In this document: positions 26,901 to 34,947 of the stretch, piece after piece
Numbering within the stretch: position 1 is the stretch's first letter
Layout: every line of letters starts with the position of its first letter
From: Streptacidiphilus albus JL83
GTDB lineage: Bacteria > Actinomycetota > Actinomycetes > Streptomycetales > Streptomycetaceae
Reading direction: 5' to 3'
Length of the DNA: 64,000 nucleotides
Assembly (NCBI RefSeq): GCF_000744705.1
Contig: NZ_JQML01000001.1
Location: forward strand, 5,404,017-5,468,016
Made by a program: the position numbers and the translations under genes
Notes under the pieces: generated by a model
What the model saw: the letters and a program-made list of their open reading frames with translations, nothing else
What the model was told of the DNA's origin: nothing
Database searches by the model: none

Positions 26901-27280
26901 GACGGGTGCTGAGCGAGGGCGCCGTCCACCGGGTCCCCGAGGCGGTGCGCGAACTGCTGCCCGGCTGCCCCGAGGTCTACGAGGAGCACGAGGAGCTGCT
27001 GGTCGTCGGACCGGACGGCGAGGAGGCCGCCGTGGACTGGCGCTGGGACGCGGACAGCCCCGCGCCCGAACCCGAACCCGAGGAGGGCGAGCCCGCCGAG
27101 CCGGACGAGTTCGCCCCGGTCGTCCCCCACGGCGCGCTCCACGCGGCCACGCCGGAGGGGCTGGCGGCCGGGCTGGCCTGGGCGGCCGGCCAGTGGCACC
27201 GCCGTTTCGAGGTCCTGGCGTTCCTCTCCGACCCCGAGCGCGCCTATGAACTGAGCGCGGCCCGCGACTTCGAGGGCTGA
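23981..27280 (+). CDS. Sacsin/Hsp90-like ATPase domain protein
   Basis: The 1099-residue cytoplasmic protein has a GHKL ATPase at its N-terminus: the N-box helix YRDRLVVELAQNAADAAARA (residues 48-67, Asn for Mg), VLCAANTGSPLD (where GHKL proteins have DNG) and the lid-region EGAVGRFGVGFAAVLAVSDE near residue 125. This is the arrangement of the sacsin N-terminal/Hsp90-type fold. The remaining ~800 residues are Leu/Asp/Glu-rich with no motif I recognise. Role is unknown; a chaperone-like function is inferred from the domain. ATG 23981 is supported by GGGGAGA upstream. Confidence 0.8.
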   Translation: MDARNVGDAAGAAGATDPFGTAGLRQRVLAAWAASPTRFREDANAEEELALGGYRDRLVVELAQNAADAAARAGVPGRLRLTLREGVLCAANTGSPLDAEGVESLSTLRASSKREEAGEGAVGRFGVGFAAVLAVSDEPAVIGLPGGVRWSLAEARALAAEQPALAEELRRRDGHVPLLRLPLPAEGAPPAGYDTVVVLPLRDAAAEDLARRLLDEIDDALLLTLPGLTEVVVEQQNGALSRTLTRREEEPAHDLAGPATVVVADESGERRWQVASAGGELAAELLRDRTVEERHRPHWSVTWAVNESGAAEASGATAVVHAPTPTDEPLGVPALLVASFPLDSTRRHIAPGPLTDFLVEQAADVYAALLRQRGGDLANLRLVPGPLGRGELDGQLRRAILQRLPDVPFLPAAEGGAALRPRDAVLLEEADPSIVRAVGEVLPGLLPAGLDRRTELRTLGVRRLALAETVDQLANLDREPAWWRGLYQALLGADRDALGALPVPLADGRKVTGPRRVLVPGEASGDAAVSAEDLALLGLRLVHPEAAHPLLEKLGAGVATPAGVLETPELRAAVLRSVDLDDQDEAEEIAEAVLRIVRAAGVTAGPGAGEYPWLAWLALPDEEGELVAAGELVLPGSPLAAVVDEDDAVFLDEDWAERWGPEVLRAVGVGNSLGLVRAEEVVLDPDDLERLDPTAAPDRAAGGEPRGLLDEAPEGFADWAEEIADRLKSEADDREDAGGHRDDHPDVPPVAAELLAVRDLDLVDDDAWARALALLAVPPLREAVVNPVRLLLPDGSSTEVPSYTAWWLRDHPVLDGRRPAGLRAAGADPLLRGLYPEARTGLDEVFLHALGVRTTLAALLAESDGPDELLYRMGDPDCELSHRQLHGIYTALAGVALERVALPEEVRALPPMDPETRRRPAHTVVVDVADAVVADAPDLVQLLDDYALITVAPALAAALAERLHVSLASEVAGGRVLSEGAVHRVPEAVRELLPGCPEVYEEHEELLVVGPDGEEAAVDWRWDADSPAPEPEPEEGEPAEPDEFAPVVPHGALHAATPEGLAAGLAWAAGQWHRRFEVLAFLSDPERAYELSAARDFEG

Positions 27281-27296
27281 CGGGGCGTCGGCGCCG

Positions 27297-29837
27297 CTAC
27301 CGGGGGCCGCCGGGCTCGGTGGCCCCCTCGGCGTCGACCTCCACCTCGTCCCCGGCCTCGTCCCCGGCCTCGTCCCCGGCCTCGTCCCCGGTCCGGGTCG
27401 CCGCCGGGGTCCGGACCGGGGCGCGGCCCGCGTCTCGCCTCGCGCCCCGCGCGGCGACTCCGTCCGTCTCCTCCGCCGCCTCCGGGTGCCGGCGGAGGTA
27501 CCGCCAGACCAGCTCCAGCAGCAGGCCGCCGACCACGGCGACGCCGACCGCCGTCCACGGGTCGCGCCAGCCCTGGAGGCTGAGCTGGAAGAAGGACTTC
27601 AGCCACGGCACGATCAGCACCAGGGCGAAGCCGCCCGCCATCGTCAGCACCAGCAGCACCCGCCACCAGTTGTAGGGGCGGGCGATGATCGCCAGCGCCC
27701 AGAGCGCGACGATGAACAGGGTCAGCGTGGTCACGCTGGTGTCGGGGACCTGGGCGGTCGCATGGTCCGCGCGGGCCAGCAGGTAGGTGGTGAACGCGGC
27801 GGTCCCCGCGATCACGCCGCCCGGGACGGCGAACCGCAGCACCCGTCGGACGAAGCCCGGCCTGGCCCGCTCGTTGTTGGGGGCGAGCGCGAGGAAGAAC
27901 CCGGGGACGCCGATGGTGAGCGTGCTGAGCACGGTCGAGTGGCGCGGCAGGAACGGGTAGGGCACCTGACAGATGATCACCAGCAGCGCGATCAGCACGG
28001 AGTAGACGGTCTTCAGCAGGAACAGGTTGGCGACCCGCTCGATGTTGCCGATCACCCGTCGGCCTTCGGCGACGACCAGCGGCAGCGTCGCGAAGCTGTT
28101 GTCCAGCAGCACGATCTGCGCGACCGCCCGGGTGGCCTCGCTGCCCGCGCCCATGGCGACGCCGATGTCGGCGTCCTTCAGCGCGAGGACGTCGTTGACG
28201 CCGTCGCCGGTCATCGCGACATGGTGGCCCCGGGACTGGAGGCCCTGGACCAGGTCCCGCTTCTGTTGGGGCGTCACCCGGCCGAAGACCGAGTGCTGTT
28301 CGACCACCTCGGCGATGGCCTCGGAGCCGGTGGGCAGGGTCCGGGCGTCGATCGGGTCCTCGGCCCCGGGCAGCCCGAGCGAGCCGGCCACGGCGCCGAC
28401 CGAGAGGGCGTTGTCCCCGGAGATGACCTTGGCGGCGACGCCCTGCCGCTCGAAGTAGCGCAGCGTCTGCCCTGCGTCGGGGCGCAGCCGCTGCTTCAGC
28501 ACCAGCAGCGCGACCGGCTCCAGTCCGTCGGCCGGGTCCTCGGCGTCGAGCGGGGTGTCGGTCCGTCCGAGCAGCAGGACCCGCAGCCCCTGGGCGCCGA
28601 GCCGGTCGACGGTGACCAGGTCCGGATGGCCCTGGGGCAGCAGCACGTCGGGGGCGCCGAGCAGCCAGGTGCCGGGTCTGCCGTCCGGTTCCTGGACGGA
28701 GGCCCCGGACCACTTGCGGGCGGAGGAGAAGGGGGCGACCTGGAGCAGCCGCCAGCCCTGGCCCTCGTCCGGCACCGGGTAGGCGTCGATGATCGCCTGG
28801 AGGCTGGCGTTCGGCCGGGGGTCGGCGGTGCCGAGCAGGCCGAGCACCGCCTCGGCCCGCGCGGCGCCGGGGGCGGGAGAAGGGCTCGCCAGCGGGCGGA
28901 GCTCGGCGACGTCCATGCCGCCCTCGGTGAGGGTTCCGGTCTTGTCGAGGCAGACGGTGTCCACCCGGGCCAGGCCCTCGATCGCCGGCAGTTCCTGGAC
29001 CAGGCACTGGTGCCGGCCGAGCCGGATCACGCCGACGGCGAAGGCCACGGAGGTGAGCAGCACCAGGCCCTCGGGAATCATTGGGACGATGCCCGCGACC
29101 ATTCGCCGGATGGCCTCGCGGAGGTTGTGGCTCTCCACGTACAGCTGGCTCAGGATCAGCCCGATCGCGGTCGGGATCAGCAGCCAGGTGACGTAGCGCA
29201 GGATCGTGTCGATGCCGGTCCGGAGCTCCGACTTGACCAGGGTGAACCGGCTGGCCTCCTCGGCCAGCTGGGCGGCGTAGGCCTCGCGGCCGACCCGGGT
29301 GGTGGTGAACGCGCCCGAGCCGGCCACCACGAAGCTGCCGGACATCACCGGGTCGCCGGGGTGCTTGTGGACGGGGTCGGCCTCGCCGGTGAGCAGCGAC
29401 TCGTCGATCTCCAGGCTGTCGGCCTCGGAGACCTGCCCGTCGACGGTGACCTTGTCGCCGGCCCCCAGCTCGACCAGGTCGCCGAGGACGATCTCGGCGT
29501 TGGTCAGCTCGGCGCTGCGCCCGTCGCGCCGGACCCTGGGGTGGGCCTCGCCGATGACGGCGAGGCTGTCGAGGGTGTGCTTGGCCCGTAGCTCCTGGAT
29601 GATCCCGATGCCGGTGTTGGCGACGATGATGAAGCCGAACAGGCCGTCCTGGGGCGGTCCGACCACCATGATCACGGCGAACAGGGTGCCGATGATCGCG
29701 TTGAACCGGGTGAAGACGTTGGCCCGGACGATCTCGGCGGTGGACCGACTGGACCTGACCGGCACGTCGTTGACCTCGCCGCGCGCGACCCGCTCGGCGA
29801 CCTCGGCGGTGCTGAGCCCCGGCAGCGGTGCAGTCAT
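27297..29837 (-). CDS. P-type cation-transporting ATPase, CtpE-like
   Basis: The 846-residue pump has all P-type signatures: LTGEADPVHKHPGD (actuator TGE), VDTVCLDKTGTLTEGG (phosphorylated Asp), SARKWSGASVQ in the nucleotide domain, and MTGDGVNDVLALKDADIGVA. The membrane motif GIVPMIPEGLVLLTSVAFAV has the PEGL sequence found in the CtpE/calcium-type group. In Mycobacterium, CtpE imports Ca2+; the ion here is inferred. The extreme C-terminus is acidic, with GDEA repeated from a 12-bp tandem array. It is convergent with the sacsin-like gene, whose stop lies only about 15 bp away. Confidence 0.92.
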   Translation of the reverse strand: MTAPLPGLSTAEVAERVARGEVNDVPVRSSRSTAEIVRANVFTRFNAIIGTLFAVIMVVGPPQDGLFGFIIVANTGIGIIQELRAKHTLDSLAVIGEAHPRVRRDGRSAELTNAEIVLGDLVELGAGDKVTVDGQVSEADSLEIDESLLTGEADPVHKHPGDPVMSGSFVVAGSGAFTTTRVGREAYAAQLAEEASRFTLVKSELRTGIDTILRYVTWLLIPTAIGLILSQLYVESHNLREAIRRMVAGIVPMIPEGLVLLTSVAFAVGVIRLGRHQCLVQELPAIEGLARVDTVCLDKTGTLTEGGMDVAELRPLASPSPAPGAARAEAVLGLLGTADPRPNASLQAIIDAYPVPDEGQGWRLLQVAPFSSARKWSGASVQEPDGRPGTWLLGAPDVLLPQGHPDLVTVDRLGAQGLRVLLLGRTDTPLDAEDPADGLEPVALLVLKQRLRPDAGQTLRYFERQGVAAKVISGDNALSVGAVAGSLGLPGAEDPIDARTLPTGSEAIAEVVEQHSVFGRVTPQQKRDLVQGLQSRGHHVAMTGDGVNDVLALKDADIGVAMGAGSEATRAVAQIVLLDNSFATLPLVVAEGRRVIGNIERVANLFLLKTVYSVLIALLVIICQVPYPFLPRHSTVLSTLTIGVPGFFLALAPNNERARPGFVRRVLRFAVPGGVIAGTAAFTTYLLARADHATAQVPDTSVTTLTLFIVALWALAIIARPYNWWRVLLVLTMAGGFALVLIVPWLKSFFQLSLQGWRDPWTAVGVAVVGGLLLELVWRYLRRHPEAAEETDGVAARGARRDAGRAPVRTPAATRTGDEAGDEAGDEAGDEVEVDAEGATEPGGPR
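27344..27391. repeat. Four perfect 12-bp tandem repeats in the P-type ATPase tail
   Basis: The unit CCTCGTCCCCGG occurs four times in a row and encodes repeated Gly-Asp-Glu-Ala on the minus strand. Copy-number change would keep the frame. Confidence 0.85.
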
Positions 29838-29964
29838 GCTGTTGACCCTAGGCGGGACCGGACGAGGTCGCCCCCGGGACTGGTCCGACCGGACGGGCCG
29901 GTGCGCTCGGGCCGCCGGGATCTACTCGGGTCGCCGGGATCCGCTGAGGGCCGCCGGGATCCGC

Positions 29965-30261
29965 TCAGGCCGAGGGGCCCTCGGCCCCGGTCGTCCCGGG
30001 CGCGCCCGCCCCCGCCGCCTCGGCGGCGCGCGAACGGGCGATGGCGTCCCGGCGGGCGCGGCAGTACCAGATGCCGACCAGGCCGAGGCCGAAGCCGGCC
30101 AGGCAGCACCACAGCCAGTCGGTCCTGCCGGTGCGCGACAGCCATCCGTGGAAGGGCAGCAGGGCGATGAAGGCGACCAGCCACAGCACGGTTCCGCCGG
30201 TGACGATGCCGACGTCGTTGGCCTCCATCGGAGGCGCGGAGGGGAGCTTGGTCGTCTTCAC
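29965..30261 (-). CDS. DUF2530 membrane protein
   Basis: From GTG 30261 the 98-residue protein reads VKTTKLPSAPPMEANDVGIV, then two membrane segments (GGTVLWLVAFIALLPF and WLWCCLAGFGLGLVGIWYC), followed by a basic RARRDAIARSRA tail. This is the DUF2530 layout. An upstream GTG/ATG frame to 30342 would add a basic, non-conserved leader. It is divergent from the NCS2 purine permease gene, an association I recall from streptomycetes. Function unknown. Confidence 0.75.
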   Translation of the reverse strand: MKTTKLPSAPPMEANDVGIVTGGTVLWLVAFIALLPFHGWLSRTGRTDWLWCCLAGFGLGLVGIWYCRARRDAIARSRAAEAAGAGAPGTTGAEGPSA

Positions 30262-30532
30262 GGGGACCAGCGTACGGGGGCGGTGTGCCCGGAGGGGAGC
30301 CCGGCGCGGAGCGGGTCGACTCACCCGTTTGGAGGAACTCACAGTCTACGCGCGGAGATGGCCCATATCCTTTAGTCGATTCATACTGGCGGTTCCGGAT
30401 CGAACGGCGCGTCGACTTGACCCTCCTTGCACAGAAGAGGCAAGGCAGTCAGGCAGGAAAGTGGACGGCGCCGTTCGCCGCATCCGCGGGAACCCCCACC
30501 GCTGAGGCATCAAATCTAAGGATCAGTGCACC
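30262..30532. promoter_or_regulatory. Divergent promoter region between DUF2530 and the NCS2 permease
   Basis: 271 bp without a gene. An AT-richer patch (30358-30395) is the likeliest promoter area. No aptamer-like purine riboswitch core was recognised. Confidence 0.35.
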
Positions 30533-31990
30533 ATGTCTTCCGTGGCCGCCGCCAAGGCCGAGTCGCCCGACTCCGGGCCGACCCCGCCGCGCAATGCCGT
30601 CGACCGCTTCTTCAAGATCTCCGAGCGCGGCTCCTCCGTCGTCCGGGAGATCCGCGGCGGCGCCGCCACCTTCTTCACGATGGCCTACATCATCGTGCTG
30701 AACCCGATCATCCTGTCCTCCGGCGTGGACAAGTACGGCCACCACCTGAACAGCGGACAGCTGGTCACCGCCACGGTGATCACCGCCGCGTTCACCACCC
30801 TGCTGATGGGGGTCATCGGCAACGTCCCGCTGGCCCTCGCGGCCGGTCTGGGCACCAACAGCATCGTGGCGCTGCAGCTGGCGCCCAAGATGAGCTGGCC
30901 GGACGCGATGGGCATGGTGGTCCTGGCGGGCTTCGCGATCATGCTGCTGGTCGCCACCGGCCTGCGCGAACGGGTGATGAACGCGGTCCCGCTCGGCCTG
31001 CGCAAGGCCATCGCCATCGGCATCGGCCTCTTCATCGCCCTGATCGGCTTCGTCGACGGCGGCTTCGTCACCCGTATCCCGGACGCCGCGCAGACCACCG
31101 TCCCGCTCCAGCTCGGGGGCAACGGCCACCTGGACGGCTGGCCGGTGCTGGTGTTCATCGTCTGTGCGCTGCTGACCCTGATCCTGCTGGTGCGCAAGGT
31201 CCCCGGCGCGATCCTGATCAGCATCATCGCCACCACCATCCTGGCCGTGATCCTGGACAAGGCCGCGACCATTCCGGCCGGCGAGTGGGGCCTGACCGTC
31301 CCGGTCTTCCCGCACAGCATCGTGTCCACCCCGGACTTCGGCCTGATCGGCAAGGTCAGCCTGTTCGGCGGCTTCCACCAGGTCGGCCTGCTGACCGGCA
31401 TCCTCTTCGTCTTCACCGTGCTGCTGTCCTGCTTCTTCGACGCGATGGGCACGATCCTCGGCGTCAGCGACGAGGCGCACCTGCTGGACAAGGAAGGCAA
31501 CCTGCCGGGCATGAGCAAGGTGCTCATGGTCGACGGTTTCGCCACCGCGCTGGGCGGCGCCACCTCCAGCTCCGCCAACACCTGCTTCGTCGAGTCCACC
31601 TCGGGGGTCGGCGAGGGCGCCCGCACCGGTCTGGCCTCGGTCGTCACCGGCCTGTTCTTCGTGGTCGCGCTGTTCCTGACGCCGCTGGCGACCATGGTCC
31701 CGACCCAGGCGGCCACGCCGGCCCTGGTCGTGGTCGGCTTCCTGATCCTCTCCAGCGGGATCCGCGAGATCGACTGGTCGGACTTCACCATCGCCATCCC
31801 GGCCTTCCTGACCATGGTGATCATGCCGTTCACCTACAGCATCACCAACGGCATCGGCATTGGGTTCCTGGTCTTCTGCGTGCTGAAGATCGCCACCGGC
31901 CGGTTCCGCGAGGTTCCGATCGCGCTGTACGTCGTCGCCGCGATCTTCGCCTTCTACTACCTGATGCCCGCCTTCGGCCTGGTCCACTGA
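30533..31990 (+). CDS. NCS2-family (AzgA-like) purine permease
   Basis: The 485-residue protein has about 12-14 hydrophobic segments. It carries the AzgA/GhxP-subfamily signatures GGAATFFTMAYIIVLNPIIL near residue 42, ALAAGLGTNSIVALQLAP near residue 103, FFDAMGTILGVSDEAHLLD near residue 300 and LGGATSSSANTCFVESTSG near residue 343. Members import adenine, guanine or hypoxanthine with protons; the exact base is not determined here. The ATG is preceded by AAGGAT. A GC-rich terminator follows. Confidence 0.93.
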   Translation: MSSVAAAKAESPDSGPTPPRNAVDRFFKISERGSSVVREIRGGAATFFTMAYIIVLNPIILSSGVDKYGHHLNSGQLVTATVITAAFTTLLMGVIGNVPLALAAGLGTNSIVALQLAPKMSWPDAMGMVVLAGFAIMLLVATGLRERVMNAVPLGLRKAIAIGIGLFIALIGFVDGGFVTRIPDAAQTTVPLQLGGNGHLDGWPVLVFIVCALLTLILLVRKVPGAILISIIATTILAVILDKAATIPAGEWGLTVPVFPHSIVSTPDFGLIGKVSLFGGFHQVGLLTGILFVFTVLLSCFFDAMGTILGVSDEAHLLDKEGNLPGMSKVLMVDGFATALGGATSSSANTCFVESTSGVGEGARTGLASVVTGLFFVVALFLTPLATMVPTQAATPALVVVGFLILSSGIREIDWSDFTIAIPAFLTMVIMPFTYSITNGIGIGFLVFCVLKIATGRFREVPIALYVVAAIFAFYYLMPAFGLVH

Positions 31991-32037
31991 GCCCGGTCCA
32001 CTGAGCCCGGTCCGCCGAGCCGCTGACGCGCAGCGCC

Positions 32038-32073
32038 GAAGCCGCCCCCGCCGATCCCGGCGCGGGCGGCTTC
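32038..32073 (+). terminator. Terminator after the NCS2 permease
   Basis: GAAGCCGCCC (32038-32047) pairs with GGGCGGCTTC (32064-32073), with an inner GCCG/CGGC helix in the loop, 48 bp after the permease stop. Confidence 0.75.
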
Positions 32074-32145
32074 GTGCTGTCCGGGACGGTCGCAGTGTGA
32101 CGCAGGCGACGTTTCTGGTCGGGTGGTGCAGCGGTGCAGAGACAT

Positions 32146-32162
32146 CATTAGCCAGGGTAATG
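32146..32162. promoter_or_regulatory. Candidate MarR operator
   Basis: CATTA-N7-TAATG, an AT-rich palindrome in very GC-rich surroundings, ends 17 bp before the marR start codon. The position suits autoregulation by the encoded MarR protein. Confidence 0.55.
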
Positions 32163-32178
32163 AGATAGACTAACGACT

Positions 32179-32613
32179 ATGCCAGACCTCTCCCCGGGCG
32201 ACGCAGCAGCCATCAGCACCCTGCGTTTTGCCGTGATGCGGCTCTCCCGTCGGCTGCGCAACCAGCGCGTCGAGGAGTCGCTGACCCCTACCGAGATGCA
32301 GGTCCTGGCGACGCTCGCCCGCTGCGGGCAGGCCACGCCGGGGGAGCTCGCGCGCAAGGAGCACGTCCAGCCGCCGTCGATGACCAGGATCATCGCGATG
32401 CTGGAGGAGAAGGGCCTGGTCCGGCGCGAGCCGCACCCGGACGACCGCCGGCAGGTGGTCGTCAGCAGTACCGAACAGGCCGAGAGCATTCTCGACCAGA
32501 GCCGTGCCAAGCGGGACGCCTGGCTCGCGGAACGGGCCTCCAGCCTCACTCCGGAGGAGTGGGCGATCCTGCGCGCCGCAGCCCCCGTCCTGGAACGGCT
32601 CGCACAACTCTGA
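32179..32613 (+). CDS. MarR-family transcriptional regulator
   Basis: The 144-residue protein is a winged-helix MarR repressor: recognition region GELARKEHVQPPSMTRIIAM followed by the wing LVRREPHPDDRRQVVVSSTE (the DxR wing motif). Dimerisation helices lie at both ends. It is 9 bp upstream of an MFS exporter gene and so probably controls that operon together with itself through the palindrome at 32146. The ligand is unknown, likely an exported drug-like compound. Confidence 0.93.
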   Translation: MPDLSPGDAAAISTLRFAVMRLSRRLRNQRVEESLTPTEMQVLATLARCGQATPGELARKEHVQPPSMTRIIAMLEEKGLVRREPHPDDRRQVVVSSTEQAESILDQSRAKRDAWLAERASSLTPEEWAILRAAAPVLERLAQL

Positions 32614-32622
32614 TCCACCGCT

Positions 32623-34194
32623 ATGTACCAGGGGAACAAGCTATTGCCTGCAAAGACCGGAGCCACCACACAGCACGCACGACCCACTGACACCACCTGC
32701 CCTGGCAGCCCCGTCGGTCCCGCGACCGAGACCGACACCGCTTCCGCGCCGCTCGCCTCACCCCTCGTCGTCCCCGTCGACGACGACCCCGACGAACGCC
32801 CCGCGCCGTCCGTGGCCACCACGGCACCGGCGCACCGATCCGCCGCCGGCCCCGAGGGCAGGCGCGGCGGCAAGCGCGGCGGGATGTTCTCCGCCCTGCG
32901 GACGCGCAACTACCGCTACTTCTTCATCGGCCAGGTCGTCTCCAACTCCGGCACCTGGATCCAGCGGGTGGCGCAGGACTGGCTGGTCCTCAGCCTCACC
33001 GGCAGCGCCTTCGCGGTCGGCGTCACCACCGCCATGCAGTTCCTCCCGATGCTGCTCTTCGGGCTCTTCGGCGGAGTCCTCTCGGACCGCTTCCCCAAGC
33101 GGAAGCTGCTGATCTTCACCCAGGGCGCGATGGGCCTGCTGGCCCTCGGCCTCGCGGTGCTGACGCTCACCCATGTGATCCAGGTCTGGCACATCTACCT
33201 GTTCGCCTTCCTGCTGGGCATGATCACCGTCGTCGACAACCCCACCCGGCAGACCTTCGTGGTGGAGATGGTCGGCAAGAAGGACCTCGGCAACGCGGTC
33301 AGTCTGAACGCCGCCAACTTCCAGACCGCGCGGCTGATCGGCCCCGCCATCGCGGGTGGGCTGATGGCCTGGGTCGGCACCGGCTGGGCCTTCGCGGTCA
33401 ACGCGATCTCCTTCGGGGCGGTGATCCTCGGGCTGCTCGCGATGCGTCGCTCCGAGCTGAACCCGACGCCGGTCCAGCCGCGCGAGAAGGGGCAGCTCCG
33501 CGCGGGGCTGCGGTACGTCGGCGGACGTCCCGACCTGATCTGGCCGATCGTCCTGGTCGGCTTCATCGGCACCTTCGGGTTCAACTTCGCGATCATCCTC
33601 TCGGCCTTCGCCTACTCGGTCTTCCACGTCGGCCCCGGGCTCTACGGCCTGCTCAACACGGCGATGGCGGTCGGCTCGCTGGCCGGCGCGCTGATCGCGG
33701 CCCGGCGCAGCAGGCCGCGGCTCCGGCTGTTGGTCGGCGCGGCGCTGGCCTTCGGCGTACTGGAGTCACTGGCCGGCTTCTCGCCGTCCTACTGGGTGTT
33801 CGCCGCGCTGCTGACCCTGGTGGGGATGTTCGGCCTGACGCTGAACACCGCCGCCAACTCGCTGATCCAGCTGCGTACCGACCCGGCCATGCGGGGACGG
33901 GTGATGAGCCTCTACATGATGGTCTTCGCCGGCGGGACGCCGCTGGGCGCGCCGCTGGTCGGCTGGCTCACCGAGCAGTACGGACCCAGGCTGGGGCTGG
34001 TGGTCTGCGGGCTGGTCTCGGCCGTCGCGGCCGGAGTCATCGGCCTGGTCCTGGCCCGGATCGGAAATCTGCGGCTCAGCGTGGACCTGCACCGGGGGCC
34101 GGAGCACCAGTTGCTCGCCTTCGTGCCGCGCCAGGCGCGGTCGCAGGAGCCGGTCGGAGCGCCGGTCGCGGCGCAGATGTCGGTCTCGGCCTGA
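32623..34194 (+). CDS. MFS transporter (MFS_3 / enterobactin exporter-like)
   Basis: Of 523 residues, the first ~85 are a hydrophilic Pro/Ala/Thr-rich leader and the rest has about 12 membrane segments. Typical motifs are YFFIGQVVSNSGTWIQRVAQ (TM1), GGVLSDRFPKRKLLIFTQGA (motif A between TM2 and TM3) and NPTRQTFVVEMVGKKDLGNA, which characterise the MFS_3 group of exporters. The start is uncertain: a site at or near the MFSALRTRNYRYFF Met (32884) would remove the leader. Coupled to marR. Confidence 0.9.
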   Translation: MYQGNKLLPAKTGATTQHARPTDTTCPGSPVGPATETDTASAPLASPLVVPVDDDPDERPAPSVATTAPAHRSAAGPEGRRGGKRGGMFSALRTRNYRYFFIGQVVSNSGTWIQRVAQDWLVLSLTGSAFAVGVTTAMQFLPMLLFGLFGGVLSDRFPKRKLLIFTQGAMGLLALGLAVLTLTHVIQVWHIYLFAFLLGMITVVDNPTRQTFVVEMVGKKDLGNAVSLNAANFQTARLIGPAIAGGLMAWVGTGWAFAVNAISFGAVILGLLAMRRSELNPTPVQPREKGQLRAGLRYVGGRPDLIWPIVLVGFIGTFGFNFAIILSAFAYSVFHVGPGLYGLLNTAMAVGSLAGALIAARRSRPRLRLLVGAALAFGVLESLAGFSPSYWVFAALLTLVGMFGLTLNTAANSLIQLRTDPAMRGRVMSLYMMVFAGGTPLGAPLVGWLTEQYGPRLGLVVCGLVSAVAAGVIGLVLARIGNLRLSVDLHRGPEHQLLAFVPRQARSQEPVGAPVAAQMSVSA

Positions 34195-34219
34195 CGCCCT
34201 CGTCGGCGTGACGGCTCAC

Positions 34220-34247
34220 GGGGCGGGGGTCCACGGACCCCCGCCCC
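34220..34247. terminator. Terminator after the MFS gene
   Basis: GGGGCGGGGGTCC and GGACCCCCGCCCC form a nearly perfect hairpin with a short CACG loop, starting 26 bp after the stop. Confidence 0.75.
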
Positions 34248-34331
34248 TCCGTCGTACCCGATCCGGCCGTGTTGGTGCGGGCGTGCGGAACCGGGTGTCC
34301 GGCGGCGGCGGGCGTCCGGGAGAATGCCCCG

Positions 34332-34922
34332 GTGAGACTCTTCGCCGCAGTTCTGCCGCCCCAGTCCGCCGTCCAGGAACTGGCCGACGCGGTCCGCCCG
34401 TTGCACGCGCTGCCGCAGGCCGCGCCGCTGCGCTGGACCGCGCTGCCGACCTGGCACCTGACGCTCGCCTTCCTCGGCCAGGTCGAGGCCGAGGCCCTGC
34501 CCGAGCTGTCGGCCGGGCTGGACGCCGCCGTGGCCGAGCACTCCGCCTTCGAGCTGCGGCTGGCCGGCGCGGGCCGCTTCGGCGACCGGGCGCTCTGGGC
34601 CGGGGTCGACGGCGACACCCGCGCGCTGGGACGGCTGGCCGAGTCGGTCTCCGCCGCCGTCCGCCGGGTCGGCATCGACCTGGACGACCGCCCGTTCCAG
34701 GGGCACCTCACCCTCGCCCGCAGCAGCACGCCGCGTTCGGCCGAGTCGGCCCGCCGGCGTCCGGGCGGACCCGATCTGGCACCGCTCGCCGACGCGCTGG
34801 CCGGGTTCCGGGGCGAGCCGTGGCAGGTCGCGACCGTGCAGCTGATGCGCAGCCACCTCGGCGCCGGACCCTCGCACCACGAGCGGATCGACGGATGGCA
34901 GCTCGCCCGGGCGAGGGCGTAG
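34332..34922 (+). CDS. thpR: RNA 2',3'-cyclic phosphodiesterase (2H family)
   Basis: The 196-residue protein has the two H-x-T motifs of the 2H phosphoesterase (LigT) fold: TWHLTLAFLGQVE near residue 38 and FQGHLTLARSS near residue 123. It starts VRLFAAVLPP, normal for the family. GTG 34332 is chosen because homologues begin at this strand. ThpR hydrolyses 2',3'-cyclic nucleotide ends of RNA in vitro; its cellular role is unclear. It is convergent with the flavin reductase gene. Confidence 0.9.
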   Translation: MRLFAAVLPPQSAVQELADAVRPLHALPQAAPLRWTALPTWHLTLAFLGQVEAEALPELSAGLDAAVAEHSAFELRLAGAGRFGDRALWAGVDGDTRALGRLAESVSAAVRRVGIDLDDRPFQGHLTLARSSTPRSAESARRRPGGPDLAPLADALAGFRGEPWQVATVQLMRSHLGAGPSHHERIDGWQLARARA

Positions 34923-34947
34923 CGGCAGCACCGGGGACCGGGCCGGT

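Noticed and set aside
30262-30532. Purine riboswitch upstream of the NCS2 permease
   Set aside because: No conserved purine aptamer core or paired loops were recognised in the leader.
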